Positions 1 through 8,260 of a stretch of 33,880 nt of DNA are shown here, one piece after another. Both the position numbers and the translations under genes were made by a program. The DNA is from Palsa-883 sp035486355 (GTDB lineage: Bacteria; Pseudomonadota; Alphaproteobacteria; Acetobacterales; Acetobacteraceae), in assembly GCA_035486355.1 (NCBI GenBank), contig DATHNE010000315.1, positions 1-33,880 on the forward strand, given 5' to 3'. Positions within the stretch are counted from its first letter, which is position 1, and every line of letters starts with the position of its first letter. The notes under the pieces were generated by a model that saw nothing but the letters and a program-made list of their open reading frames with translations, did no database searches and was not told where the DNA came from.

Positions 1-205
1 TGCTGGAGGCGATGGCGTGCGGCGCGGCGGTGTTGGTGGATTCGCTGGATGTTGACGCGATGGCCGGGCGTTGCGGTGCGTGCTGGAGGATGACGCGCTG
101 GCAATGGGGTTGGGCGCGCGGGGGATGGTGCCGGCGGCGGCGTTCACATGGGATCGGACCGCGGAAGGAATGGTGGGGAGTTGGTGGGCGGCGCTGGCGG
201 CCCAG
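1..205 (+). pseudogene. Glycosyltransferase (GT4-type) C-terminal remnant, frameshifted
   Basis: Two frames together read like the end of a family-1/4 glycosyltransferase. From position 3 the frame gives LEAMACGAAVLV and then DVDAMAG, which matches the usual E-x-MACG-x-P-V nucleotide-sugar-binding motif and the later D-x-x-ALA helix. At about 69-71 the reading moves to another frame, giving LRCVLEDDALAMGLGARG and then AAAFTWDRTAEGM, the standard C-terminal helix of these enzymes. The roughly 25 residues normally found between the EAMACG motif and the DPDALA helix are missing, so there is an internal deletion as well as the frameshift. The left end is cut by the window. This is a dead gene fragment unless the sequence has errors. 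Nothing recognisable lies between it and the next gene at 297. Confidence 0.6.
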
Positions 206-296
206 GTTATTCCTGCGGAAGTAGCCATCCAAACTCGCGGCAATGTGCTGACCCGTGGGCCCTTGCTTCCGCAGGGTGACGCGTGGGGCAGTGGGG

Positions 297-1094
297 TTAG
301 GTGCCCAGCAGGAAATCCACGATCAGGTCGCGGCCGGCAGTGAACATTGCGACACCGGTGGAGGTGATGCAGCCGATGCGGCGCGCGGTCGCGAGCAGCG
401 GTGTGATCTCGGGCACGGTAATCACGTCGCCCACAGCCATGTCGGGAGTCAGCCAGTCGGCTTTCACCGGCAACGGGTCGTCGGCGCGCATGCCGGCGGG
501 AGTGGCGTTGATGACGATGTCGCTGTCGGAAGGATCGTCGGAACCGGTCAGGCGGCGGCCGGTGCCTTGGCCACGCAACCGGTCCAACAGGGCGTCGCGA
601 CGGGTGGGGTCGGCGTCGTGGATCTGCAGCACGCTGACGTCGGTTTCGAGCAAGGCGAGTGCGATCGCGGCGCCGGCACCACCGGCCCCGACCAACAGCG
701 TACGTTTGCCCGCGGGATCGCAACCGGCTTGGCGCAGCGCGGTGACGAAGGCAACACCGTCCAGCATGTCCGCATGCCAGGTGCCGTCTTGATTGCGACG
801 CAGGACGTTGGCGGCACCCAGCAACATCGCGCGCGGCGTGGCCGTCGTGGCATGGCGGAAGGCGGCGAATTTGTGCGGCACCGTCGCCAGAATGGCATCA
901 ACGTTGCGCAGCAGGGACAATCCCGCGAGACCGCGATAGACGTCCGCCGGGCTGACATGGGCCGGCATCACGTAGGCATTCAGACCACGTGCGTGCAGCG
1001 CCGCAGTGATGCCGCCGGGCGATTTCACCTGGGCGATCGGATCACCGATAATCGGGATCAGCCGGGTGGAACCGTCCGGCGGCGTCAGGACCAT
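297..1094 (-). CDS. Shikimate dehydrogenase-like NAD(P)-dependent reductase (catabolic AroE paralogue)
   Basis: This 265-aa protein has the AroE layout. The N-terminal substrate domain begins IIGDPIAQVKSP (residues 15-26), followed by the catalytic lysine in TVPHK (K75) and the paired aspartate in MLDGVAF (D112). The Rossmann domain has LLVGAGGAGAA near 133-143 and INATPAGM further on. Biosynthetic AroE usually has a serine pair (HS-x-S) and NTD; here they read V-K-S-P and MLD, so the substrate is probably not shikimate itself but a related hydroxy acid (inference). It is the last gene of the TRAP/hydrolase/aldolase operon and starts 5 nt after the aldolase stop codon, so translation is probably coupled. 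A catabolic quinate/shikimate-like dehydrogenase role fits better than aromatic amino acid biosynthesis. Confidence 0.8.
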   Translation of the reverse strand: MVLTPPDGSTRLIPIIGDPIAQVKSPGGITAALHARGLNAYVMPAHVSPADVYRGLAGLSLLRNVDAILATVPHKFAAFRHATTATPRAMLLGAANVLRRNQDGTWHADMLDGVAFVTALRQAGCDPAGKRTLLVGAGGAGAAIALALLETDVSVLQIHDADPTRRDALLDRLRGQGTGRRLTGSDDPSDSDIVINATPAGMRADDPLPVKADWLTPDMAVGDVITVPEITPLLATARRIGCITSTGVAMFTAGRDLIVDFLLGT

Positions 1095-1099
1095 GCGCC

Positions 1100-1885
1100 T
1101 CAGCCGTGCATCTTGCGCAGCGCCCCGGCGCGCGAGGTGGCGGCGGCGGCCAGCAGGCTGGCATCATTACCTGACAGGATGAACCGTGCGCCCAACCCGA
1201 TATAGCGGGCCATCAGCTCCTCATTGTAGACGCCTGCCATGCCGGGGAACTTGTTGTGCTTCTTGCAGGCACTGATCATGGCCTTGTAGGCCTTGGTCAC
1301 CTCTTCGTTACCGAAATCACCGTGGATGCCCATCTCGGCGCACAGGTCGTTGGTGCCGATCAGCAGCACGTCGACACCGGGCACCGCCGCGATGGCGTCC
1401 GCGTTGGCGATCGCCGCCGGGGTTTCCAGCATCACCACGGTCAGGTTCGCCGCGTTCAGCGCTGCCGCGGCCTCGGCCGACTTCGCGTTGCGTAGGCTGT
1501 AATGCGGGCCGATGCCGCCCATCGAGCGATGGCCGACGGGCGGGTATTTCAGCTTCTGCACGACCTCCGCCGCTTCGGCGGCGGTATCGACATGCGGCAT
1601 GACGATGCCCAGCGCGCCGTTGTCCAGCACGCGCGTGGCCATGGCGTATTCGCCGTTCGGCACGCGCACCATCGGGGCGATGCCGGCATCCAGCGCGGCC
1701 ACCGCGATCTGCGCCGCGGCGTCCAGCGATATCGTGCCGTGTTCGCAATCGATAAACAACCAGTCGAAGCCGGCGGCTTTCATCGCCACGCCGATCTCGA
1801 CGCTACGCGTCAGGCGCACACCGCAGCCGAGCGAGAGCTTCCCTTGTTCGAGCTGGACCCGGGCGGGATTGATCACGGCGGGCAT
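1100..1885 (-). CDS. HpcH/HpaI-family aldolase (class II pyruvate aldolase)
   Basis: This 261-aa protein is of normal length for HpcH/HpaI aldolases, which cleave 4-hydroxy-2-oxo acids into pyruvate and an aldehyde using a divalent metal. Family marks are visible: the catalytic His in FIDCEHGTISLD, the pyruvate-binding Arg in PMVRVPNGE, the metal ligand Glu in VVMLETPAAIANAD, and the second ligand Asp in VLLIGTNDL. The ATG at 1885 is preferred over the longer open frame because AGGAAGGAAA lies just upstream and homology begins there. It lies 26 nt after the serine hydrolase and 5 nt before the AroE-like gene, so it is an internal operon gene. The exact substrate cannot be read from the sequence; 2-keto-3-deoxy sugar acids and hydroxy-oxo-dioates are both possible. 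Confidence 0.88.
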   Translation of the reverse strand: MPAVINPARVQLEQGKLSLGCGVRLTRSVEIGVAMKAAGFDWLFIDCEHGTISLDAAAQIAVAALDAGIAPMVRVPNGEYAMATRVLDNGALGIVMPHVDTAAEAAEVVQKLKYPPVGHRSMGGIGPHYSLRNAKSAEAAAALNAANLTVVMLETPAAIANADAIAAVPGVDVLLIGTNDLCAEMGIHGDFGNEEVTKAYKAMISACKKHNKFPGMAGVYNEELMARYIGLGARFILSGNDASLLAAAATSRAGALRKMHG

Positions 1886-1911
1886 CGACGTTTCCTTCCT
1901 GTCGGTTTGGA

Positions 1912-3414
1912 TCAGCACCAGTTGGTGTCGATCGCCGTGGCGATCGCGCGGTTCAACGCGGCGAGATCCATGGGGTAATCGGTTTCGTTGGCGACCGCGA
2001 CGACCATGCGACTGCGGCGCAGGATGAAGATGCGCTGGTCCGAGGCACCAGACGCCCACGCAGTGTCAGGTGGCAGGTCGGGGAACAACCCGTCAATATT
2101 CGTGCGGAAGCAGGCGGCGTAGCTGGTGCCGGTGTGCGTGGCGGTCAGCGCGTAGTCGGCCCAGTGTTCGGGCAACAGGCGGTCATTGTTCCACATGCCG
2201 TCGTTCAAATACAGCACACCCAGCTTGGCGTAATCGCGCAGCGTGGCGAATCCGGCGCCGGAGGCGATAAGGTTGCCCAGCAGGTCAGCTGAGTGTTGGT
2301 AGCTGCTCATGCCGATGCGATCGGCCAGCAATTGATAGGCAGTCTGATGATAGGGCAGCCCGCGCTGCTCGATCTGGTCGCGGATCACCGCGCCGAGCAC
2401 GTTGATGCCGCTGTTGATATAGCGGAACACCGATCCCGGTTTGGTGGCGACGATCGCGCGTTGCGCGGCCTCGAACGCATCGCCGGCGTCGTGATAGACG
2501 GCACTGTTCTCGAAGCCAAGCGTGACGCGTCCGTGCTCGTCCATCACCGGCAAGGCCAGACCGGCCCGCATACGCAACAGATTGTCAAGGGTGATAGTGT
2601 GCTGCACGGCGCGCGGATCGCGCCAGTACGGCGCCGGGGCGGGATCGTGCACGGAATGCAGCCATCGATCGTGGATCAGGCGGCCAATCATCGTGCAGGT
2701 GATCGCCTTGGTCATCGACCAGGACGGCGTCGCACGATCGAACGCGCCGAATGCGCTGTAGCGCTCGGCCAGCACGCGGTCAGGCGTGGCGATCAGAATG
2801 CCGTAGACGCCACGCGAGCCGTGGAGGAACGCATCGAGTGCCGCGGTGACCTCGGCCGGTGGTTTCTTCGGTACGTCGACGGAGTCGCCCAGCGGCCAGG
2901 GTTGCATGGGGTCGGGGGCGTGGCGGGCGATGGCCTTGGGATCGAAGGCGGGCGCGACGTGGCCGCCCAGCAGGATGCCGCCATAGCCGGCGCGCGCGAT
3001 CGCCGAGCCGACCACGGGGGGGCCAAAATCCGGATCACTCCAGCGCACGGTGGCGCGCCGATCGCTTTCCGTCGTTTCGATACTGATGCGACCAGCGCGA
3101 TGGGCGATAGCGAGCTGGGCGGTGGCGGTCTCATCCTGCGTGCGCTCTGACAGGCCACCCGGGACCGCGGCGGCACGCCAGCGGAAGTGTTCCTGGGCGG
3201 TCGCGGGACTGAGGTCGGAGACGAAGACCATGTCGGCGAAACGCTTGGCCGCGAAGTTGATGCTGCGGGTACGCAGGGAGCGCGAAGAGGCGTCGTAGAC
3301 CAGGGGATTCGGCAGACTGGCGACGGTGCCGTCGACCGCGACCACTGGTGTGCGGTCGAACAGCGGCTCGACCGGAACGACCGGTGGTTCGACCGCTCGA
3401 GTGACATCATTCAT
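1912..3414 (-). CDS. Serine hydrolase, class C beta-lactamase / 6-aminohexanoate-dimer hydrolase (NylB)-like
   Basis: The protein is 500 aa, longer than most NylB/EstB-type enzymes (about 390) because of a roughly 190-residue N-terminal extension of unknown role. The catalytic S-x-x-K tetrad is SMTK at residues 233-236, inside ATPSWSMTKAIT. The second motif Y-x-N is YINSG at 332-336. A WASGASDQ segment late in the protein can serve as the third (K/H-x-G-like) motif. No clear signal peptide is visible, so it may be cytoplasmic. These enzymes hydrolyse amides, esters or lactones. Sitting between a TRAP transporter and an aldolase, it probably opens an imported amide or ester rather than acting in antibiotic resistance (inference). 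It starts 72 nt after dctM. The start ATG has no strong ribosome binding site. Confidence 0.8.
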   Translation of the reverse strand: MNDVTRAVEPPVVPVEPLFDRTPVVAVDGTVASLPNPLVYDASSRSLRTRSINFAAKRFADMVFVSDLSPATAQEHFRWRAAAVPGGLSERTQDETATAQLAIAHRAGRISIETTESDRRATVRWSDPDFGPPVVGSAIARAGYGGILLGGHVAPAFDPKAIARHAPDPMQPWPLGDSVDVPKKPPAEVTAALDAFLHGSRGVYGILIATPDRVLAERYSAFGAFDRATPSWSMTKAITCTMIGRLIHDRWLHSVHDPAPAPYWRDPRAVQHTITLDNLLRMRAGLALPVMDEHGRVTLGFENSAVYHDAGDAFEAAQRAIVATKPGSVFRYINSGINVLGAVIRDQIEQRGLPYHQTAYQLLADRIGMSSYQHSADLLGNLIASGAGFATLRDYAKLGVLYLNDGMWNNDRLLPEHWADYALTATHTGTSYAACFRTNIDGLFPDLPPDTAWASGASDQRIFILRRSRMVVAVANETDYPMDLAALNRAIATAIDTNWC

Positions 3415-3486
3415 TGCTGGCGTCCACCACTTGATAGGGTCGCGAGGCTACCACCCGGGTGCCGATGGGTCGAGATCACGACCTTC

Positions 3487-4830
3487 TCAGGGGCAGATGT
3501 AGCCAGTCCCGGCCGGCGATTTAAAGCAACCGACGGATTCCGGGAACACGTGCTTCGGCAGCCAGAGGATCGCGTCGGGAAAGAAGATGGTGAAGGCGAT
3601 GGTGGCGAAGAAGACCACATAGATCGGCAGTGATGCGCGCAATGCCAGGGAAAAGCGTACATTGATGAATTTGGACGCCATCAGCAGCGCCAACCCATAG
3701 GGCGGGGTGATCAGGCCGAAAGCCAGCGTGACGATGAGCACCACACCCATGTGCACCGCGTTGATATTGGCCGCGTCGGTGAGCATGTTGACCACGGGCA
3801 TGAAGATGATGATGGCCGGCACGGGTTCGATGAAGTCGCCGACGATGACGAAGACGGCCACCAGCAGGAACATCACTTTGTACGGGTCATTGCCGGCGAG
3901 CCCGGTGATCCAGCCGGACACCACGATCGGGCCGCGCAGATAAGCGAGTAGCCAACCGAACGCCGACGCGGCGGCGATAGTGATCATCGGCAGCGAGTAG
4001 ATCATGCCGGCGTGGACGAAATCGCGCGGCACGTTCTTCAGGTGGCTGGGGTTGAGGAAGGGGACGACCACCAGCAGGATGTAGCTGATGGCGATCACGC
4101 CGGCCTCGGTGGGGGTGAACCAGCCGGTCATGATGCCGCCGAGCAGGATGACCGGAATGAACAGCGGCAGCGCTGCCTTGGAGGTGGCGCCGACCAGACC
4201 GCGGAAGGTGGAGCGCGGGCGTTGCAGGCCGGCTGGGCCGAAGAAGTAACAGTAGATCATCAGACCGAAGCCGATCATCAGCCCCGGAACAATCCCGCCC
4301 AGGAACAGGCCGGCGATGGAGACATTGCCAATGGCGCCGTAGACGACCGCCATGATCGACGGCGGCACCAGCGCGGCGATGGTGGAGGCAGCGGCAATCA
4401 GCGCGGCGGTGAATTCGGGGCGGTAGCCTTCCTGCGCCATTGGCTTCGCCATGGTGCGGCTGAGCACCGCGACGTCGGCCGAGGACGAGCCGGACATGCC
4501 GGAGAAAAACATCGAGAACACGGTGGTGACCTGCGCCAGGCCGCCGCGGATGTGGCCGACCAGGGCTTGCGATAGTTCCGCAATACGAATGACGACGTTG
4601 GCGGAGGTCATCAGCTCGCCGACCAGCAGGAAGAAGGGGATCGCCATCAGCGCCTCGGCGTCGACCCCGTTGAAGAGCTGGGCGATCATCGATTGCATGG
4701 TGATGGGGGTGAAGATGGTGCCGACGAGGACGCCGGCGATCAGCGCGAAGGCGACCGGGACGCCGAGATAACCGAGCGCGAGGAACAGCGTCGTCATGAG
4801 CAGCAGCAGCATGCTGTTGGAGAGGCTCAT
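3487..4830 (-). CDS. dctM: TRAP transporter large permease, DctM family
   Basis: This 447-aa, very hydrophobic protein has about 12 predicted membrane segments, the usual size for DctM. Typical DctM segments are present: AIPFFLLVGELMTSANV, FSGMSGSSSADVAVL, AALVPPSIMAVVYG, GWFTPTEAGVIA, and LITPPYGLALLMASKF near the C-terminus. It forms the Na+-driven translocation unit in the inner membrane and works with DctQ and the periplasmic DctP. Its start overlaps the dctQ stop by 4 nt (ATGA), so the two are translationally coupled. Downstream are the hydrolase, aldolase and dehydrogenase that probably process the imported compound. Confidence 0.95.
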   Translation of the reverse strand: MSLSNSMLLLLMTTLFLALGYLGVPVAFALIAGVLVGTIFTPITMQSMIAQLFNGVDAEALMAIPFFLLVGELMTSANVVIRIAELSQALVGHIRGGLAQVTTVFSMFFSGMSGSSSADVAVLSRTMAKPMAQEGYRPEFTAALIAAASTIAALVPPSIMAVVYGAIGNVSIAGLFLGGIVPGLMIGFGLMIYCYFFGPAGLQRPRSTFRGLVGATSKAALPLFIPVILLGGIMTGWFTPTEAGVIAISYILLVVVPFLNPSHLKNVPRDFVHAGMIYSLPMITIAAASAFGWLLAYLRGPIVVSGWITGLAGNDPYKVMFLLVAVFVIVGDFIEPVPAIIIFMPVVNMLTDAANINAVHMGVVLIVTLAFGLITPPYGLALLMASKFINVRFSLALRASLPIYVVFFATIAFTIFFPDAILWLPKHVFPESVGCFKSPAGTGYICP

Positions 4831-5369
4831 ATCCCCACGTCCCGCGCCGGGCCTTCACCGATGGGCACGACGAAGCCGTTGCGCAGGCCGTTGACGATCT
4901 GCTCCAATGCGAACAGCGCAATCAGCGCGCCGCAGAGCGGGATGGCGATGTAGAGATAGGCAATCGGCAGCATCGAGGGCATGCGGAAACTGCCAAAACC
5001 GGTCAAGAAGTTCTGCCAGCCGTAGATCACCATGGCGAGGCCGACGCACAGCACAACGGCACGATTGAAGGCTTCGAAGAAGCGGCGCGTACCGCCGCGC
5101 ATTTGGTCGGTCAGGGCGGACAGGACCAGATGATCGTTGCGGCGGGTCGCGACGGCGCTGCCGATGAAGATGCCGTAGATGAAGAAGGCGGAGGTGACTT
5201 CCTGGAGCGACAGCAGCGGGTGGCCGATCTCACGCGTGACGACGTCGATCAGCGTGGAGGTGCAGAAGCCGGTGAGGCACACGCCGCACAGGATCATCAG
5301 CGTACGCTCGAGACTGTCGAGGGCGCGCCATTTCAGGTGGCGATCGGTGGTGAGGACAATGTCGGTCAT
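4827..5369 (-). CDS. dctQ: TRAP transporter small permease, DctQ family
   Basis: This 180-aa protein has four hydrophobic segments, the DctQ pattern. Near the N-terminus are LERTLMILCGVCLTGFCTSTLIDVVTREIG and LLSLQEVTSAFFIYGIFIGSA, which contain the usual R-E-x-G and L-x-W/L-x-E-E-like features of the family. It is the accessory membrane subunit linking the binding protein to DctM. The gene lies 80 nt after dctP, separated by a GC-rich hairpin repeat, and overlaps dctM by 4 nt. Confidence 0.92.
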   Translation of the reverse strand: MTDIVLTTDRHLKWRALDSLERTLMILCGVCLTGFCTSTLIDVVTREIGHPLLSLQEVTSAFFIYGIFIGSAVATRRNDHLVLSALTDQMRGGTRRFFEAFNRAVVLCVGLAMVIYGWQNFLTGFGSFRMPSMLPIAYLYIAIPLCGALIALFALEQIVNGLRNGFVVPIGEGPARDVGI

Positions 5370-5375
5370 GCGCGG

Positions 5376-5430
5376 CCCTCACCCGGCTCGCGATCGCTCG
5401 CCACCCTCTCCCGCATTGTGGGAGAGGGGT
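5376..5430. repeat. Dispersed palindromic repeat, CTCTCCC family, copy a (between dctP and dctQ)
   Basis: A perfect 9-bp stem, CCCTCTCCC (5404-5412) and GGGAGAGGG (5420-5428), encloses a 7-nt loop. It is preceded by CCTCACCCGGCTCGCGATCG, a left flank shared with the copy at 18493. In the dctP-dctQ spacer this hairpin could protect the dctP transcript end and allow more binding protein than permease (inference). Confidence 0.7.
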
Positions 5431-5449
5431 TGGATGCACGGTCCCCGCA

Positions 5450-6454
5450 TTAGATGATCGAACGGCAGATCTGCAGGATCTTCGTCGCGTGCGGGCCGAG
5501 GTCGGCGGCGATCTTGTCCTGCAACGGCTTCGCGGTGGCGATGAAGGCGGACTTGTCGACCCCGTCGACGAACTTCACACCCATCTTCTCCAGCTTGGCG
5601 CGCGACTTGTGTTCCAGGTCGATGGCGAGTGTGGGTTCTTTCGTCGCGACCTCGTTCGCCGCGGCATCGACCCAGCCCTTCTGTTCCTCACTGAGGCTGC
5701 CCCATACCTTACCGCTCACCCACAGCAGGTTGCAGTTCGCTTCATGTCCGGTCAGCGACATGATCGGCGCGACTTCGTAATGCTTGTTGCTGTCATAGAC
5801 GTTGACGCCGTTCTCCGCCATGTCGACGACACCAGTCTGCAGGCTGGTATAAACCGAGCCGAACGGCATGTGCACGATCTGCGCGCCGTAGGCGGGGAAC
5901 ATCGTGTCCTCGGTCGGCGTGGCCTGCACGCGGATCTTGACGTTCTTCACATCCGCCATGCTGTGCACCTCTTTCTTGCCGTAAAGGTGGCGCAGCCCGA
6001 GTGTCAGCAGCGTGAGGCAATGCGCGTCCTTCACCGTGTCGGCGAACATCGCGCGCACCGCGTCGACCAGCGCCGGGGTGGCGACCGCACGCACCAGATG
6101 GTCTTCCGAGGTGAACAGGAAATGGATCGACAGCACGCCTGACTGCGGCGAGATGGTCGCGGCGTTGGCGGAGGCGCTGAACATGAAGTCGATGTCGCCG
6201 GTACGTATTTTCTGCAACATCTGCGGTTCCTGGCCGAGCTGCGCACCCGGGAACTGATCGATGATCATGGTTCCCTTGCTGAGATCGGCCAGCTTGGCGG
6301 CGAACAGATCGGCGCCGACGCCGTAGCCGGTGGTGTGCGGCTGGTCGTAGCCGAGGCTGTAATGTTTGGCGTCGGCGGCACGTGCGGTACGCGCAATGGT
6401 TGCAGCGGCCAGGCCGGCGCCGAACAGGCGCCGCCCGATACGGGCTTGGTGCAT
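5450..6454 (-). CDS. dctP: TRAP transporter periplasmic solute-binding protein, DctP family
   Basis: This 334-aa protein has normal DctP length. The N-terminus, with IGRRLFGAGLAAATIARTARA, is a signal peptide with a twin-Arg-like RR, cleaved before ADAKHYSLGYDQP. The mature part shows the DctP pattern: ADLSKGTMIIDQFPGAQLGQEPQML, then the substrate-binding Arg region VKIRVQATPTEDTMFPAYGAQ, and FGSVYTSLQTGVVDMAENG. The chosen ATG at 6454 is preceded by AAGGGAAA; the open frame continues far upstream but that part is antisense to the enoyl-CoA hydratase gene. It is the first gene of the minus-strand operon and is divergent from the hydratase gene with 85 nt between them. The ligand is unknown; organic acids are usual. 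Confidence 0.92.
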   Translation of the reverse strand: MHQARIGRRLFGAGLAAATIARTARAADAKHYSLGYDQPHTTGYGVGADLFAAKLADLSKGTMIIDQFPGAQLGQEPQMLQKIRTGDIDFMFSASANAATISPQSGVLSIHFLFTSEDHLVRAVATPALVDAVRAMFADTVKDAHCLTLLTLGLRHLYGKKEVHSMADVKNVKIRVQATPTEDTMFPAYGAQIVHMPFGSVYTSLQTGVVDMAENGVNVYDSNKHYEVAPIMSLTGHEANCNLLWVSGKVWGSLSEEQKGWVDAAANEVATKEPTLAIDLEHKSRAKLEKMGVKFVDGVDKSAFIATAKPLQDKIAADLGPHATKILQICRSII

Positions 6455-6539
6455 GGTACGTTTCCCTTGGGTTTTGCACCACCCTAGCGGGCCGTTTCGG
6501 TCGCGTCCATGCTGGTCTGGCACCGAGGGAGAGAAACGC

Positions 6540-7340
6540 ATGCCTGGCTCGGACCGGATTGAGGTTGCCCGTGACGCCCGCGGCGTGGCGACGGTGACCA
6601 TCGCGAATGCAGCCAAACTGAACACGCTGAACCGTGCGGTGATGAGGGATTTGATCGCGGCGGTGGAAGCGTTGGCGGCGGATTCCGCCTTGCGCGCGGT
6701 GGTGCTGCGTGGCGCGGGGGAGCGCGCGTTCATTGGCGGTGCGGATATCACTGAGATGGCGGGGCTCGATGCGGCCTCGGCGCGGGATTTCATCACGTTG
6801 GTGCATCGGAGCTGCGATGTGTTCCGTCGCCTGCCGGTGCCGGTGATCGCGCGCATGCGGGGGTTCGCGCTGGGCGCAGGGTTGGAGGTGGCCGCCGCGT
6901 GCGACATGCGCGTGGCGAGCGCGGACGCCCAGTTCGGCATGCCGGAGGTGCGGATCGGCATTCCGTCCGTGGTGGAGGCCGCGCTGTTGCCGCAACTGAT
7001 CGGCTGGGGACGCACACGGGAGCTGCTGCTGACCGGGGAGACGATCGACGCGGCGACGGCGGAACGCTGGGGATTGGTGGAGCAGGTGGTCGCGGCGGAA
7101 GCGTTGGACGCGGCGGTGGAACGGCGCGTGGTCACTATCCTGGCGTGCGGACCGCGGGCGGTACGGGCGCAAAAAGCGCTGATCGCAGCTTGGGAGAAGC
7201 TGCCATTGCGCGATGCCATCGCACGCGGGATCGACAGTTTTGCTGCGTCGTGGGACAGCGACGAGCCGGCGCGGATGATGGGGGAGTTTCTCGAGGCGAT
7301 GCGACGCCGTAAGCTCGCGGTCGATGGGCGGAGCGGGTGA
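6540..7340 (+). CDS. Enoyl-CoA hydratase/isomerase (crotonase) family protein
   Basis: This 266-aa protein has the standard crotonase size. The oxyanion-hole segments are AFIGGADITEM (63-73) and FALGAGLE (109-116). Both hydratase glutamates are kept at the family spacing of 20 residues: E116 in GAGLEVAAACD and E136 in FGMPEVRIG. The usual GxGGTQRL segment is replaced by GIPSVVEAALLPQLIGWGRTREL, seen in a subgroup of bacterial paralogues. The ATG at 6540 has GAGGGAGAG 6-8 nt upstream; earlier in-frame ATGs lie over the dctP start. It probably hydrates a 2-enoyl-CoA, but the substrate cannot be assigned. It is divergent from dctP, so the two could share control. Confidence 0.9.
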   Translation: MPGSDRIEVARDARGVATVTIANAAKLNTLNRAVMRDLIAAVEALAADSALRAVVLRGAGERAFIGGADITEMAGLDAASARDFITLVHRSCDVFRRLPVPVIARMRGFALGAGLEVAAACDMRVASADAQFGMPEVRIGIPSVVEAALLPQLIGWGRTRELLLTGETIDAATAERWGLVEQVVAAEALDAAVERRVVTILACGPRAVRAQKALIAAWEKLPLRDAIARGIDSFAASWDSDEPARMMGEFLEAMRRRKLAVDGRSG

Positions 7341-7353
7341 AAGGGAGCAAATT

Positions 7354-7522
7354 TTACCACGAGGGGCCACCAAGCCGTGCGACACGCGCGATCTTGTGCA
7401 TGTAGCGGATGTGTTTGATGCGCTTCGCGCGGAGCGCAAGAATAGTACTTGCCTCACCCGCTCGGTTGCAGCCGTCCCCCGGCTGCGTGGCCCTGCGTGG
7501 TTCTCGGCCTTCTTCGTGGTAA
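7354..7522. repeat. Intergenic inverted-repeat element between the hydratase and GST genes
   Basis: TTACCACGA (7354-7362) and TCGTGGTAA (7514-7522) form a 9-bp inverted pair bounding most of this 206-bp spacer. Inside is a second hairpin, GCAGCCG (7468-7474) with CGGCTGC (7480-7486). The right part read on the minus strand, ACCACGAAGAAGGCCGAGAACCACG, is of the 'ACCACGAAG' type that also appears near 18427-18440. It looks like a non-coding dispersed element; no transposase is present. Confidence 0.45.
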
Positions 7523-7546
7523 GGCCTTGCGTATTAGGAACAGACA

Positions 7547-8260
7547 ATGACGTTGATCTTTCACGAACGCGTGGGGTCGGGCGAACGGCGGATCAGTCCG
7601 TTCTCCTGGCGAATTCGTTACGCCCTCGCGCATAAGGGGCTCGATCCGCAGGTGATCCCGACGCGGTTCGCCGATGTTGACCGCGTCCGCCGTTTGAGTG
7701 GGCAGCATATGGTGCCGATTATCGAGGATAACGGCGTTGTGGTGCACGACAGTTGGGCGATCGCGTGCCATCTGGAGGATGCGTACCCCGATCGGCCGTC
7801 GCTGTTCGGTGGAGGTCCTGGCCGTGGCCTGGCGCGGTTGATGAACATCTGGTCGGACACCAGCCTGTCTCCACCGCTGCGCAAGCAGGTCTATGCCGAT
7901 TTCATCAGGGTCATCGACCCCGGCGACAGGGCCTATTTTCGCGGCTCCCGCGAAACGCAGCTCGGCATGACGCTGGAAGCGTATTGCGCTGACCGCGACG
8001 CGGCACTGTCGGCGGTTCACGAAATCTGCGTGCCGCTGGAACATACGCTGTCCGAGCAGCCGTATCTGGCTGGCGTGGCGCCTGCCTATGTCGATTACGT
8101 CATTTTCTCGGCGTTCCAGTTCGCGCGCATCGGCAGCCCGCGCGATGTGCTGGCGGGCGCAGCGACGCTGGAAGCGCTGCGCGACTGGCGGGCGCGGATG
8201 ATCGGGTTGTATGGCGGGTTGGGCGATCGTTTCGGATTGCATCCAACGGAGGGCACATGA
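7547..8260 (+). CDS. Glutathione S-transferase family protein, LigE/beta-etherase-like
   Basis: This 237-aa protein has a thioredoxin-like N-terminal domain and a helical C-terminal domain. The start reads GERRISPFSWRIRYALAHKGL, close to the R-x-SPF-x-WR-x-x-x-ALA-x-KGL signature of LigE-type beta-etherase GSTs and their many relatives. The glutathione-binding part is present: the cis-Pro in HMVPIIEDNG and the acidic-Ser element in VVVHDSWAIACHLEDAYPD. The function may be glutathione-dependent ether cleavage or a general detoxification; lignin use is not shown by the context. AGGAA lies upstream of the ATG. The stop overlaps the next start by 4 nt (ATGA). Confidence 0.85.
   Translation: MTLIFHERVGSGERRISPFSWRIRYALAHKGLDPQVIPTRFADVDRVRRLSGQHMVPIIEDNGVVVHDSWAIACHLEDAYPDRPSLFGGGPGRGLARLMNIWSDTSLSPPLRKQVYADFIRVIDPGDRAYFRGSRETQLGMTLEAYCADRDAALSAVHEICVPLEHTLSEQPYLAGVAPAYVDYVIFSAFQFARIGSPRDVLAGAATLEALRDWRARMIGLYGGLGDRFGLHPTEGT

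Noticed and set aside
255..1205. Plus-strand frame of 316 aa at the start of the window
   Set aside because: Antisense to the AroE-like and aldolase genes; composition typical of shadow frames.
5450..7360. 636-aa extended frame for DctP
   Set aside because: The extra N-terminal part is antisense to the enoyl-CoA hydratase gene; the signal peptide and ribosome site put the start at 6454.
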